Assembly: GCA_947044405.1 (NCBI GenBank)
Contig: CAMRHE010000134.1
Span: 1,252,001 to 1,316,000, forward strand
DNA length: 64,000 bases
DNA from: Leptodactylus fallax
Lineage: Eukaryota > Chordata > Amphibia > Anura > Leptodactylidae
Direction of reading: 5' to 3'
This document shows, piece after piece, positions 23,417-36,714 of the stretch (the first letter of the stretch is position 1; each line of letters begins with the position of its first letter). The position numbers and the translations under genes were made by a program. Below the pieces are notes generated by a model. The model did not search any database. It was not told the DNA's origin and saw only the letters and a list, made by a program, of their open reading frames with translations.

Positions 23417-23932
23417 CTTGGGGTTGTTCTGTTTTTCTGTTGGTGCAGTGTCTGGCTGCTCTCCATTTCTAAATTTCCCCTTCCGTTCCATCTCCTACCT
23501 CCTCCCTCCTGTGTCCCTCCCCTGCTCTTGTCGTGTCCTAGGTCTTATATGTCTTGTACACCTGTGTTCCCCTTTTGGTCCCCTTCCTATTGACGATTGT
23601 TTTAATTTATTGTTAGGTGGGTGGCCCTGCGGTAGCTCTTTACAGTTGACCTTTTAGGTTTTTTGTTTTTTTTAGCTATCACCCACCTAAAGTTATAGTC
23701 GTATTAGTTGTCATTGTGTCATTTATTTCTGATCCTGTTGTAGCGGGCTTCGTTGGCCTTTTTACCCAAACTTTCCTTACTGTGCCTTATCCATTAATAA
23801 GGTGGCCTGCGTGCCCCCTCTGTTATTGTTTTATCTGATATTGATGTCATAGCATTGTACCCCTCTCCCTTTTCTTTTTTCTGTTCTTATTATAAAACTT
23901 TAATACATTTGATTAAACATAAAAGTCATTGG

Positions 23933-24944
23933 CTTTTACAATATACTGCAGTACATTAGAATTGCTGTTTATTGTATGGGGAAAATTTTCTTTTTTTTTT
24001 TTTTTTTTATAACCAAACTACGGTCTGTGAAAAAATAACAGATGTATGCATATATGCATTTAAAATTGATGGATCCATATGATGTCCATGAAAGTTTTGG
24101 ATGGCATACTTAGGTGAAATGTGGACGTGTCAATAAGTCCTAATACATTTGTCAGCATGAGTACTTAAATGCAGGGCCTTACGTTCAGCTGAGGCTTATT
24201 TGCATGTTAACGCATACATGACTTTACTTTTAGATCTTCTTTATTGACTTCGTTTTATATAAAACTTGTGGTGTATAGTATAGTGATGCTTTATTATACT
24301 AATCATATTAGGTGTGTGAGACATTCCATCACTCCTACACTTGGAACTTAATATATTGTATCTCTGGTAGGTCTATCAGGGTATTCCTGGCAACAAAGTT
24401 TATGACCGTTCGCTATGTCTCAAAGCCAGAACTTGCCAAGCCGCCTTACAGTGTTGGCCAGAAAACATAGCTTCTGATGTTCCAGGCATATATGGGTGTG
24501 GTTAGCATTTTGAGGTGGTTAGTTGTCTCTTTTAATCTTGCTGAAGGCATCACTTCAAGATGAGACTTCTAAGCAGTAAATTTTGCATCCACGAGGGACG
24601 GGAAGACATCCAAACAAGATATATATTTATGAGAGATAAACTGAGTAATAATATTTGTGGATTATTGAATTATTGTTATATAGAACCACTATACTTTGCA
24701 TTATTGTAGAGTGAATGTACTCCACCAGATGTATTGGAGGAAGAACATGAGTAAATTGGGTCTCCATTTTGGTTATATGAAATCCATAAATCCTAACAGG
24801 TCGTATGGACAACCCTTTATTCAACACATATCAGAACGTACATAAATGAATGGTCAAGATACCTGGCTATGTAAATAAAACAATGAGCTCCTCTGCAAAA
24901 GATTTTACAACAGTTGACAATAATGGCCAGTGGCCTTACAGCTT
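23933..24944. other. Intergenic after the L1 insertion
   Basis: The first about 60 bases continue the repeat interrupted by the L1. The rest is AT-rich, with a T run at 23991-24009 and no coding signal or repeat structure I can support. Confidence 0.4.
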
Positions 24945-25844
24945 AGTTAACCCTTTCCCTGCCACCCACGTATATATACCACCTGCCACCCAGGGCACTT
25001 TTTGTAGCAGAGGACGTATGTAATACATCCATACTACTAATGCCGATATCTCAGGATCGGTTAGGGCCATGAAGATGATCTTGGTTTCATTTTAAAGAAG
25101 AGAAGATCATCATGATAGCCCTTACAGATCCAGAGCGATTTGCTGGTGAAAATGCTATTTGGCATTTAGATCCCAATGCAGATCTTAATTCCCAACAGTG
25201 TTTTTAACAGCAAAACGCACCGAATCTGTAAGGAGGAAGGAGGGGGAAGGAGCAGAGTTAGAGAGACTATGATAAATCATCATTGTCTGTGCATAACCTG
25301 TATGTAACCCCAGGGGGAGGGGTAGCCTGGACTTCTGTCCATGTTATCCCTTCTCCTATCAACCAATGATTATACTATACTCTTGCTCTCTAATTATCAC
25401 ATAGAGGGATAATGTAATACCCCGCTGAGCCTAATCAGAGAGGTATTCTTATGTAATACCCCTCTGTACATAACCAGGAAGTTTATTGGCCCTGTGACCC
25501 AGACATTTACCATCATTCAGATCGCAACACCAAAAAAATTGCACCAAACACTTACACAACACATACACAAAGTCATCAATAAAGTTTACATTTGACCCTG
25601 TCCTTATTCTGTCCATACCTGATCTTTATAGAGTAAAATACGCCGACCGCTTCTCTAGTGATATTCGTTGCACACTAAAATAATAGCAATAACGATTATC
25701 ACTAGAGATGAACATATAAAACATTTCTGACAGACAGAAAAGTTCCATCAGTCAGATAACACATTTTCACCCATTGAATGTCACCCACAGTACAAATGAA
25801 ACACCTGGACTTCCAGTAGTCAACAGATCTAGAATTATGACTCT

Positions 25845-27305
25845 CTGTAACGTCTCTGCCTGTTCAGGTCTCTGCATCACCCTCCGCCTGCATGCGGCGG
25901 CGCAGGAGGCATGCTCAGTTTGATTCCTTGTTTAAGATTCGTATTGCTCAGTCTGAACATTGACCTAAACTATGTAATTGATTTTCTGCCACACCCATCT
26001 CAGCACCTTGATTTTCCTCTGCTCCACTAATAGTTAATCTCAGCCTTGCCTGTGTGATTGACAGCCTGTCTACCAATCCTGTCTGGGGTGGGTCCTGAGT
26101 TTCTATAAACAGGTTGTCAGCCCTCACATGCTCGCTGGCTATTGATTCTGTTTTGTGACTTGTCCCTACTAGTTCCTTTTCTGCTATTCCCTGAATTCCT
26201 ATTTCTGACCTCTGGCTTTGTTTTTTGACTATTCTCTTGGATTGTGATTTTGTACTGCATTGCTCAACTGTTACCGACCCCTTGGCTTGCTCACTCTGCT
26301 TCTGTGTTGTTTTGTCTTGTCCTGTTCTGTGTGACACTTATATTAGGAAGGGACTGATCGACCGGTTGCTGGCTGTCGCCTAGGACAGATCGGGCAAGTT
26401 AGCCAGGGACAGTGGGGGGTTCAGCTTTAGGGCTCACTGTCTTGTTGTGCCCCTCCCCCCAGGGTTCTGCAGCGGCACTGGGGAATTGCTCAACTGGCAA
26501 TTCCCTTACACTCTCTAACACCAGTAATGAAGAATCGCAGGAACTTGAGAGGTTGTGCCCATAATATGTGAGCAATAAAATGGCCATGTTGCGCCAATCT
26601 GAATTTGACCCTAGTTATCACATTAGTTAGGCATAGGGAATATAATTATTCATTAGGGTTACAATTTTTTATAGGGGGATTGTAAGGAAATTGCCAGTTG
26701 AGCAATTCCCCAATGCTGCTGCAGAACCCTGGGGGGAGGGGCACAACAAGACAGTGGACCCTAAGCTGAATCCCCTCCACTGTCCCTGCCTACTGGCACA
26801 ATCTGTCCTAGGCGACAACCAGCAACAAGTCTATAGTCCCTTCCTAATATAGGTGACAACACGGAATGTAGACAGGACAAACACAACAAAGGGAGGTCAG
26901 CTAGCCAAAGGGTCAGTAACAGACGAGCAATGCAGTATAGAATTACAATCCAAAAGAATAGGCACAGACAAAGCCAGAGATCAGAAATAGGGATACAGGT
27001 AACAAAACAGCACAGAGTAAAGGCAGGTACGCAGAAGCAATAGCAAGCACTAGTGTGACTGTGAGCAAAGAATAAATAAGAAGGAAAAACCCGCCCCAGA
27101 CTTGATAGGACGATAGGATGTCAATCACACAGGTAAGACTAAAATTAACTATTAGTGGAGCAGAGGAAAACCAATGTGAAGGAGACGGGTGTGGCAGACT
27201 GAGCAACAAGAATCTTAAACAAGGAATCAAACTGAGCACGCCTCCTGCACCACCGCGTGCGGGTGGAGGGTGGAGCAGAGACCTGAACAGGCAGAGACGT
27301 TACAG
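25845..27305. repeat. 1.46 kb fold-back element with about 630-670 bp arms
   Basis: Ends CTGTAACGTCTCTGCCTGTT and its inverted partner AACAGGCAGAGACGTTACAG. Arms 25845-26520 and 26680-27305 pair over most of their length: CTCTGCTCCACTAATAGTTA (26017) against TAACTATTAGTGGAGCAGAG (27147), and GTTGTGCCCCTCCCCCCAGG (26444) against CCTGGGGGGAGGGGCACAAC (26728). A loop of about 160 bases remains. The apparent frames inside are only shadows of the palindrome. No autonomous coding region; a giant MITE or fold-back transposon. Confidence 0.8.
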
Positions 27306-28317
27306 GGATAAAAAATAATATTTTTATGTAAACCCCTATTTAATTTGCACCTGCACCTGCACGCGCACCTGCACCTGTAAATATATATATCTGTGTGGTA
27401 TGTATGAATTCCTAACATTTTGCAGTTTTTTGGAAAGTACATTTTGTTTGCAGAAATCGATTGCTTGAGCATGCACTTTAGTGGCAAATTTGAATTTTTG
27501 TGCAATTTTTGCTTATAATCTCTGCTGCAAAGTTGCATGAAGATGGTTATATATATGAAATATTAAATTGTGTTTTTTATACGGTATGCTGCGCAATCTC
27601 CAAAAAGTTAAATTTTGGTATCACAGTTTGCTATGTGCTGTATAGATTTTTAACATATTAGTGAATAACTGCAAAATCTTGCTTGCCTTCTATAACAGTC
27701 TTTTTGAGAGTATGAGCTCTTGTTGTAGTTGATGTTTGCAGTATATATAAATTGTGTACACCTTGATCTATTGTATATGTATTTTGTGTGTGAATGTACA
27801 ATTGAATAGGAGTTTTAGGTGTAAATACATGTTTTAGTGCATTTTTTAAAAAATGATTTGTGTTTGTCACAAAGTTACATGAAGGTGGACATGGCTATTG
27901 ATAACTCATTGATACGCATGTAATCTTCAGGTTGTCTATCTTCAAGAAATATATAGGTTTTAGGGTTTTCACGGTGTGTAATCCCTACATTTTATAGGAT
28001 GATACTTTTTTAACATTTCTAGCTTCAAAGCAGATTTTTGTTCCTTCCATTTCTGGTGATTTTATGAAGATATATGCATGCAGGTGTAGGACTTAATGAT
28101 ATGAATGATCTTTGCACTTGTTGAACTCTTATTTTTAGGAGGTTTGGTGCATATAACTTTTTGTTTGGTTTCCACTTTTAGCAACTACTATACATTTATT
28201 TGCATTTTTTAATAAAACATACACTTTAAATCAAAATTGCATGAAGGTTCCTGTTCGTATACAGTACCAAGTGGCATTGTGACAATGCTGCAGGTGTCTA
28301 CTTTCAGAAAATATATA

Positions 28318-29953
28318 CAGTGCCTTGCAAAAGTATTCGGCCCCCTTGAACTTTTCAACCTTTTGCCACATTTCAGGCTTCAAACATAAGGATATAAAAT
28401 TTTAATTTTTTGGTGAAGAATCAACAACAAGTGGGACACAATCGTGAAGTGGAACGAAATTTATTGGATATTTTAAACTTTTGTAAAAAATAAAAAACTG
28501 AAAAGTGGGGCGTGCCAAATTATTCGGCCCCCTTAAGTTAATACTTTGTAGCGCCACCTTTTTCTGCGATTACAGCTGCAAGTCACTTGGGGTATGTCTC
28601 TATCAGTTTTGCACATCGAGAGACTGAAATTTTTGCCCATTCTTCCTTGGAAAACAGCTTGAGCTCAGTGAGGTTGGATGGAGAGCGTTTGTGAACAGCA
28701 ATTTTCAGCTCTTTCCACAGATTCTCGATTGGATTCAGGTCTGGACTTTGACTTGGCCATTCTAACACCTGGATACATTTATTTGTGAACCATTCCATTG
28801 TAGATTTTGCTTTATGTTTGGGATCATTGTCTTCTTGGAAGATAAATCTCCATCCCAGTCTCAGGTCTTTTGCAGACTCCAACAGGTTTTCTTCCAGAAT
28901 GGTCCTGTATTTGGCTCCATCCATCTTCCCATCAATTTTAACCATCTTCCCTATCCCTGCTGAAGAAAAGCAGGCTGAAACCATGATGCTGCCACCACCA
29001 TGTTTGACAGTGAGGATGGTGTGTTCAGGGTGATGAACTGTGTTGCTTTTACGCCAAACATATCGTCTTGCATTGTGGCCAAACAGTTCGATTTTGGTTT
29101 CATCTGACCAAAGCACCTTCTTCCACATGTTTGGTGTGTCTCCCAGGTAGGTGGCTTGTGGCAAACTTTAAACGAGACTTTTTATGGATATCTTTGAGAA
29201 ATGGCTTTCTTCTTGCCACTCTTCCATAAAGGCCAGATTTGTGCAGTGTACGACTGATTGTTGTCCTATGGACAGACTCTCCCACCTCAGCTGTAGATCT
29301 CTGCAGTTCATCCAGAGTGATCATGGGCCTCTTGGCTGCATCTCTGATCAGTCTTCTCCTTGTTTGAGATGAAAGTTTAGAGGGACAGCCGGGTCTTGGT
29401 AGATTTGCAGTGGTCTGATACTCCTTCCATTTCAATATGATCGCTTGCACAGTGCTCCTTGGGATGTTTAAAGTTTGGGAAATCTTTTTGTATCCAAATC
29501 CAGCTTTAAACTTCTCCACAACAGTATCACGGACCTGCCTGGTGTGTTCCTTGGTCTTCATGATGCTCTCTGCGCTTTAAACAGAACCCTGAGACTATCA
29601 CAGAGCAGGTGCATTTATACGGAGACTTGATTACACTCAGGTGGATTATATTTATCATCATCAGTCATTTAGAACAACATTGGATCATTCAGAGATCCTC
29701 ACTGAACTTCTGGAGTGAGTTTGCTGCACTGAAAGTAAAGGGGCTGAATAATATTGCACGCCCCACTTTTCAGTTTTTTATTTTTTACAAAAGTTTAAAA
29801 TAACCAATAAATTTCGTTCCACTTCACAATTGTGTCCCACTTGTTGTTAATTCTTCACCAAAAAATTTTAATTTTATATCCTTATGTTTGAAGCCTGAAA
29901 TGTGGCAAAAGGTTGAAAAGTTCAAGGGGGCCGAATACTTTCGCAAGGCACTG
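28318..29953 (-). mobile_element. Tc1-like transposon with IR/DR ends, transposase broken
   Basis: Inverted repeats of about 215-220 bases begin CAGTGCCTTGCAAAAGTATT and end with the partner AAGTATTCGGCCCCC motif inverted. The TA at 28316-28317 and 29954-29955 is the target duplication. Each end has an outer and an inner copy of a TATTCGGCCCCCTT direct repeat (28334 and 28520 on the left), the arrangement called IR/DR. The element is 1636 bp, with one transposase gene on the minus strand. Confidence 0.9.
28538..29561 (-). pseudogene. Tc1-like transposase, one frameshift and one stop
   Basis: ATG at 29561 (minus) opens MKTKEHTRQVRDTVVEKF, a helix-turn-helix DNA-binding region, then RPGCPSKLSSQTRR and TTISRTLHKSGLYGR. 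The frame breaks at about 29145-29152, where an extra four bases seem present (CCACCTACCTGGG on the minus strand instead of CCACCTGGG). It resumes with [18 protein letters not shown] (first Asp), FQEDNDPKHKAK (second Asp) and SPDLNPIENLWKEL (Glu), so the DDE residues remain. A TGA at 28583-28585 cuts off LAAVIAEKGGATKY, which is still readable to a TAA at 28538-28540. Two small lesions separate it from an open gene of about 340 codons. Confidence 0.9.
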
Positions 29954-30083
29954 TAGGTATGGGGGGTTAGTATGATTTTTAACGTTGCAATTTAGATTTT
30001 ATTTGTCCATCTCAAAAGTGTGAAATTTGCCCTGGCTACCAGAGGTGCAAAATATCAGGAGACCCCTGACAGTGAAAGGGTTA

Positions 30084-30817
30084 ATGTGTACACTGAGCAT
30101 AATGGCAACCAATTAGATTTCTTCATCCACCTACATGTACTAGAAAATGAGAAGTAGACTCCAGCTAGTTGCTGTAAAACCCAGATACCTGAGCCAAATG
30201 TTGTTTGGGATGTAGAGAACTTGAGGCATATAAGGCAAAGAACTAATCAGTTGTTTGACATTTGTTAACAGCTATAGAGCAATGAATCAAGGAGAGTAGT
30301 CTGTGATCATGGTGAAAGTACGGAACAGTCATAAACTGACAATGTTAGTTTTACAGTATGTGTGCATCCTCTGCTGAGATCTGCTTTTCTTCAGGCACTC
30401 CCTACTGACAAAGAAAAGTGGAGGCGTTCATATTAGTCCCTAAAATGGTCACAGTTTCATCATGAATACTGATGGAGATACAGTATAAACAGTCTGTGGA
30501 ATGAATCCAAATAACTTCTTGTGTGTCCTGTTTAAAAACATACTGCTAGTGGTTCTCAGCCATCATGTTTTATATACCACTAAGTGAATCAGAAGCCTCT
30601 CATACTTAATAAACTGTAAACGCTTATCCAAGGAAAACCTTATAGGCTGGCAAGGTCATCAGGGATCGTATTGATAATAATACCAAGTCTCTTTCAAGTG
30701 GGAAACACAAACAGCTTAGTTACTTGTGAACATCAGAATATCAGATGTTTCCAAATGTTATTAATTAAATAATACCATCTTCTACCATATATCTGTGGAA
30801 CACATCGATCTGGAATT
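30084..30817. other. Intergenic, nothing recognised
   Basis: AT-rich unique-looking sequence without coding signal or repeat structure that I can support. Confidence 0.4.
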
Positions 30818-31124
30818 AAAGGGTTTTTCCCACCAAAGCAAACCATCCCCTATAGTATAGGGGACAACTTTCAGATCAAGTTGATTGGTGTCAGCCATTC
30901 ATTTCAATGGGAATGCCAGAGATAGCCGAAGTACAGCGCTCAGTTATTTCCAGCGCTACCACCGAAATAAATGGAGTGGGTGCACATGTTACCAGACAGC
31001 GCTCCATTCAAAATGACACGAAAGTCCCCCATTCTCCTGATCAACGGGAATCTGAGCGGTTGGACCCCCACTGATCTGCAGTTATACCCTATCCATAACT
31101 TACTTTGCTGGGAAACCCCTTTAA
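30818..31124. repeat. AAAGGGTTT-type MITE-like repeat
   Basis: Begins TTAAAGGGTTTTTCCCACC and ends CTGGGAAACCCCTTTAA, clear inverted ends. The inside has CATTTCAATGGGAATGCCAG and ATCTGCAGTTATACCCTATC. Partial relatives occur at 4535-4575, 15712-15790, 33226-33420 and 42960-43148. Non-coding. Sequence to 31610 is A/T-rich and includes one end of the 45.6 kb repeat family at about 31375-31475. Confidence 0.6.
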
Positions 31125-31610
31125 ATATTTCAGAACTGGGCCAATTTCCCTGGTTCAGCACACATTTTCGTTTATTTTTCGTTCGGACTATTCAAATAAA
31201 TTTGCAGTTTTTTTCAGTTTTTATGTTATTTTTCCTTTTGCATTTTTTTTTTTCTTTTTTTTTATATTCAGTAGAATGTAAACAAAAAAGAAAGAGAAAA
31301 GTGCTTATTTTACATGCTTCATTTTTTTTTCACTGCATTTTCCTTTTAGATTAAATAGTGGAAGGAAAAAGCAGATAAAAACACAGCAAAAACTCAATGA
31401 AATAATGCTGCAGAAAAAAATGCAATGCGTTTTCGCTGTGTTATTTTAGCTGCATTTTGCTACATGAGGCCTTAGCCTAAAATAGTTTTCCCTCTCCATT
31501 ACGGTAATTTTTATGTAGCTGACACATAGTATTGTGTACCTGGTGCTAGAACCTGTTATGTTTGAAAGATTTTTTTTTATTTTACTGGGGCTGATACATT
31601 TATCCCCTTT

Positions 31611-31831
31611 TAGGCTAAGGCCCCACAAGGCATCCCGCAGCCAAAAAGCGCTGCGGGAAAAACCGCGGCGGGAATGCATCATTTCCGTAGGTTTTGGAAA
31701 TCGCACGTGTTTGCAACGCGGTTTTTACCGCAAAGTGGTAACGGGATTCTAGCGAATCCCATCCAGTTTGCTCTGACTGTAAAATGCCATGATATTTTCC
31801 AGCGTTCACGCCACGTGGGGCCCTGGCCTTA
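31611..31831. repeat. AAGGCCCCAC-type MITE-like repeat, copy
   Basis: Ends are inverted (GGCTAAGGCCCCAC and GTGGGGCCCTGGCCTTA). The inside carries GCGCTGCGGGAAAAACCGCG and TTTTGGAAATCGCA, the marks of a family that recurs at 32853-33213, 37554-38108, 38811-39042, 45976-46243, 50231-50465 and 55466-55790. No ORF. Confidence 0.65.
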
Positions 31832-32243
31832 CAGGAAGAATGCAGCTTCCTAACCTGAACTACAGAACTTCTACAGTTCCCACGCCCTGGCAGTTCACGT
31901 GCCTGCCGGGCCGTAGGAGAGCCACATCATGGCATCTCCCGTAGCTGTCTACACAGCGCTCATCTATTCTAATGCCTAATAATTCTTCTTTGGGGTTAGA
32001 GCAAGAAATGGAAATATTTGTGCCAGCCTCACCATTTTTCATGAAAGTGAGCAGGGCTATCACCTGTGCCAAAAAATTGACATAAATTATGAAAAATCTA
32101 TTCCAGCAATCAGAAGCACGCCCTTCGCTGGTAACATAAAGACCAACATACAACACAGCGGATTTAACTAATGCATGTTCTTCCTGTGTTTGTGTACATT
32201 TTCTCCTAGTACTTCAAAAAACATACTAATAAATTAATTTGGA

Positions 32244-32341
32244 ATTTAGATTGTAAGCCCCCACAGAGACAGGGATCAGTGTTAGTGATGACAATCTCTG
32301 TACAGTGCTGCAGGATTTATTGGCACTGTATACTGTAAAGC
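32244..32341 (+). repeat. SINE-like 3' fragment
   Basis: TTTAGATTGTAAGCCCCCAC followed by CAGTGCTGCAGG and TTGGCACTGTA resembles the conserved tail region of a frog SINE. A shorter piece (AAAGCACTGCGGAATATG) is at 40842-40859. There is no A/B box in this piece. Family recognition is from memory. Confidence 0.45.
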
Positions 32342-32503
32342 AGGGATCAGCAACCTTCGGCACTCCAGCTGCTGTGAAACTACAACTCCCAACAAGCTCC
32401 ATTCACTTCCATGGGCGTTCCAAGAACAGTACTGCAAGTATGAATGCTGGGAGTTGTAGTTTTACAACAGCTGGAGTGCTGAAGGTTGTCTACCCCTGAT
32501 GTA
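32342..32503. repeat. Hairpin MITE-like repeat
   Basis: Two arms, CAGGGATCAGCAACCTTCGG through CTACAACTCCCA and TGGGAGTTGTAG through GAAGGTTGTCTACCCCTGA, pair to form a hairpin of about 60-base arms around a 40-base loop. Single arms survive at 4495-4530 and 6392-6450. Non-coding. Confidence 0.65.
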
Positions 32504-32852
32504 AAAGGTCTTGAAATATGGCACCTGCTGAGAAGTAGAGTAGCACAATAACCTTTGCATCTCCACTATTTTATTTTTATACTGTCGCCAGTCCTCCCTC
32601 TGATATCCCCCTTCCACCCCAGTGATGTTCTGATTGAAGTTTCAAGCTCCCTAGGGGGGCTAAAATTACTTGCAAAAAAAATGTTGACATTTTTCCCACA
32701 TATTAAAACATGTAAAAATTCAAATCACTCCCTTTTCCTAGATCACAAATAAAAACAAACACATTTGCCAGCTTCACAGGACAGGGGATGATTGCTGGGG
32801 GCCTGATCACCGTGTCTTCCAACAATTAGGAAGATCGGGACTAAAAATCCCC

Positions 32853-33213
32853 CTAAGGCCAGGGAACCACGTGGCATACCATCATGGTTTGGCTGCGGCC
32901 GAAATGCCACAGAAAAAACTGTAGCGTATTACAGTCCCTGTGAATCCCATCCACACACTGTGGAAAAATATGCGCAGCGGATATGCTGCGATTTCCAAAA
33001 CTGTTGCGGTTTTGGAAATTGCAGCTTTTCAATTATACCTACGGAAATGCTGGCGGTTTTCCTATAGGTATAACGGAAGCAGAAAGTCTGCAGAGGAAAC
33101 CTCTGTGGACTTTCTATGAAAAGCGCTATAGGAAAAACTGTGATGCGTTGCTGCTGCGGTTTTTTCCCACAGCGCTTTTTTGCTGTGGCCCGCTACGTGG
33201 GACCTTAGCCTAA
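32853..33213. repeat. AAGGCCCCAC-type MITE-like repeat, longer copy
   Basis: Ends CTAAGGCCAGGGAACCACGT and CTACGTGGGACCTTAG are inverted. Inside is a nested inverted pair around TTTCCAAAACTGTTGCGG and GTTTTGGAAATTGCAGC, and AGAAAGTCTGCAGAGGAAAC. Flanking 33214-33600 holds parts of two other repeats (types 30818 and 13108). Confidence 0.65.
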
Positions 33214-33676
33214 AGCCACCTTGTGAATGAGCCGCCTTACATTCTTGACCAGCGCTCCATTTACTGTAATGGGGCTGCCAGGACTGTAATCTCCGGCAGT
33301 GCCTGCAGCCCCATAGAAATCAACGGAGAGCCAGTTGTTACTGTTGGACCTGACGATCAGCCACCCAGCAATCAAACCTGTTTATAGGGGTTAAGTATCC
33401 ATAACAGCATAACCCCTTTAATGCAGTTTTAACCTCTTCTTGCTGCAGCCATTTTTCGATTTTCGTTATTAACTCCCTGCCTTCCAAGAACCATAATTTT
33501 TTTCTTTTTTATTTCACAGAGCCATATAAACACATTTTTTTGCAGGATAAATTGTACTTCATAATGATACCATGTAATATTCTGTACAATAGGGGGCGCG
33601 ACCAACCGATGGCGGGATAGGACGCTTTTGAGATGAGCTCTGGGACCCAGCTTCTATCTTAGCCATGGCACAGACT

Positions 33677-34269
33677 CAGGGCCGGTTTTAGACAAAGTGT
33701 GGCCCTGGGCAAAATTAAAAGGGGCCCCAAATGCTGATATATCAACAACGCCATCATATTTCCAGTGGCAACCCTTTTAATAAAGCCCCTTTCTGCCCCA
33801 AAACAGTAACAACCACCATCCCCCCTTATGCCCACACACAATTCAAATACCCACCTTTGTACCGCCTAATAGATTTTTGCACCCTCTCATCAGTTATTAT
33901 AGCGCCTCCTTATAAATAATAGTCCCTGCTTATAAACAGTGCCCTATATCAATAATAGTTCCTCCTTATTAGTAATAGCCCACCTCATAAATAATACTGC
34001 TCCCATAAAAATAGTCCCCCTTATTAATAGCCCTCTCATGAATAATAGTTCACCTTATAAATAATAGTCCACATTATCAATATTAGCCCTCCTATAAATA
34101 ATCGCCCTCTTATAAATATTAGCCCTCCTAACAATAATACCCACTTATAAATAATAGCCCTCTTATAAATAATAGTTACCCCTTATAATAGTCCCTTTAA
34201 CAATACCCTCCTTATAAAGTTTCCCTCTTAATAAAATAAATAAAAGTGGCCACATTATAATAGCCACCT

Positions 34270-34320
<51 letters not shown>

Positions 34321-34990
34321 CCCCCCTTATTATAGGCCCATTATAAATAGTTCTTCCCTTATAAATAATAGCCCCCTTATATATAAGTCTTCTCCTTGTA
34401 ACAATCCACCTTATATATAATAGACTCCTCCTTATATATAATAGTTCCTCCCTTTCACATAATAGCCCCTTATATATAAGTCTCCCCCTTATAACAGCCA
34501 ACCTTATATACTGTATAGCTCCCTTATATATAATAGTTCCTCTCCTATAATAGCCCCCTTATATATAACAGTCCCCCCTTATAATAGCCCTCTTTATATA
34601 TAATAGTTCCTCTACTATAACAGCTGCCCTTATATATAACGGTCCTCCCTTATAATAGCCCCCCTTATATATAATAATTCCTCTCTTATAATAGCCCTCC
34701 TTATATAAATCAGTTCTTCCATTATAAATAATAGCCCCCTTATATATAATAATTCCTCTTATAATAGCCCTCCTTATATAAATCAGTTCTTCCATTATAA
34801 ATAATAGCCCCCTTATATATGTCTCCCTCTTATAACAGCCCCCCCTTATATATAATAGTTCCCCCTTGTAATAGCCCACTTATATTTAATAGCCCCCCTT
34901 ATAACCGTCTCCTCCTTATAATAGCCCCCCCTTTTCTTATAATAGTGCCCCTTATGTATAATAGTTCTTCCATTATAAATACTAATACTA
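33677..34990. repeat. AT-rich satellite-like tract (CCCCTTATATATAATAG units)
   Basis: After a GGCCGGTTTTAGAC head (33680, compare 10567), about 1 kb consists of irregular tandem units of roughly 15-40 bases built on CCCCCTTATATATAATAGTT. An (AT)n run lies at 34272-34314. The tract resumes at 36640-36715 after the Tc1 insertion and exists inverted at 10850-11040. Long open frames on the minus strand (34163-34501, 34559-34879) are repeats of YKGAIIY-like words from this tract, not genes. Confidence 0.75.
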
Positions 34991-34994
34991 GCTG

Positions 34995-36631
<1,637 letters not shown>

Positions 36632-36714
36632 TATATATATAATTCTCCCCCTTATAATAGCCCCCTTATATATAGTTCCTTTATAATAGCCTTCCTTATA
36701 TATAATAGTCCCCC

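Larger units (their letters stand above)
17318..23932 (+). mobile_element. Full-length L1/Tx1-like non-LTR retrotransposon with 14-bp target duplication
   Basis: The element body (17332-23918) is flanked by perfect 14-base direct repeats ATAAAAGTCATTGG at 17318-17331 and 23919-23932. It has a short 5' UTR starting GGGGGCGTGGCC, a coiled-coil ORF1 (17446-19085), a pyrimidine-rich spacer, ORF2 with endonuclease, RT and a C-terminal zinc-knuckle-like region (19601-23416), and a 3' UTR of about 500 bp ending TTTGATTAAAC rather than in a long A tail. Both ORFs are broken, so it is not autonomous now, but structure and duplication are well preserved. Confidence 0.9.
24945..30083. repeat. Possible outer DNA-transposon-like repeat containing two insertions
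   Basis: Left end TTAACCCTTTCCCTG (24947) and right end CAGTGAAAGGGTTAA (ending 30083) are imperfect inverted repeats. Between them are the fold-back element 25845-27305 and the Tc1 28318-29953; removing both leaves about 2.0 kb without ORFs. The 27.5-28.3 kb part has similar runs spaced by about 350 bases (TTGCATGAAGATGG at 27533, TTACATGAAGGTGG at 27876, TTGCATGAAGGTTC at 28238). A single ancestral element is inference from the end match only. Confidence 0.4.

Noticed and set aside
25948..26337. 129-codon minus-strand frame
   Set aside because: It lies within one arm of the 25845-27305 palindrome. The inverted partner arm does not preserve the same frame, as a conserved coding sequence would.
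34163..34879. Minus-strand frames rich in YKG, IIRG and LYIR words
   Set aside because: Low-complexity translation of the TTATATATAAGGGG satellite-like tract, not repeat proteins.
33900..34990. Regularly repeated short units considered as a CRISPR-like array
   Set aside because: Units are irregular in length, have no unique spacers of constant size, and lie in vertebrate DNA beside Tc1 and smo.
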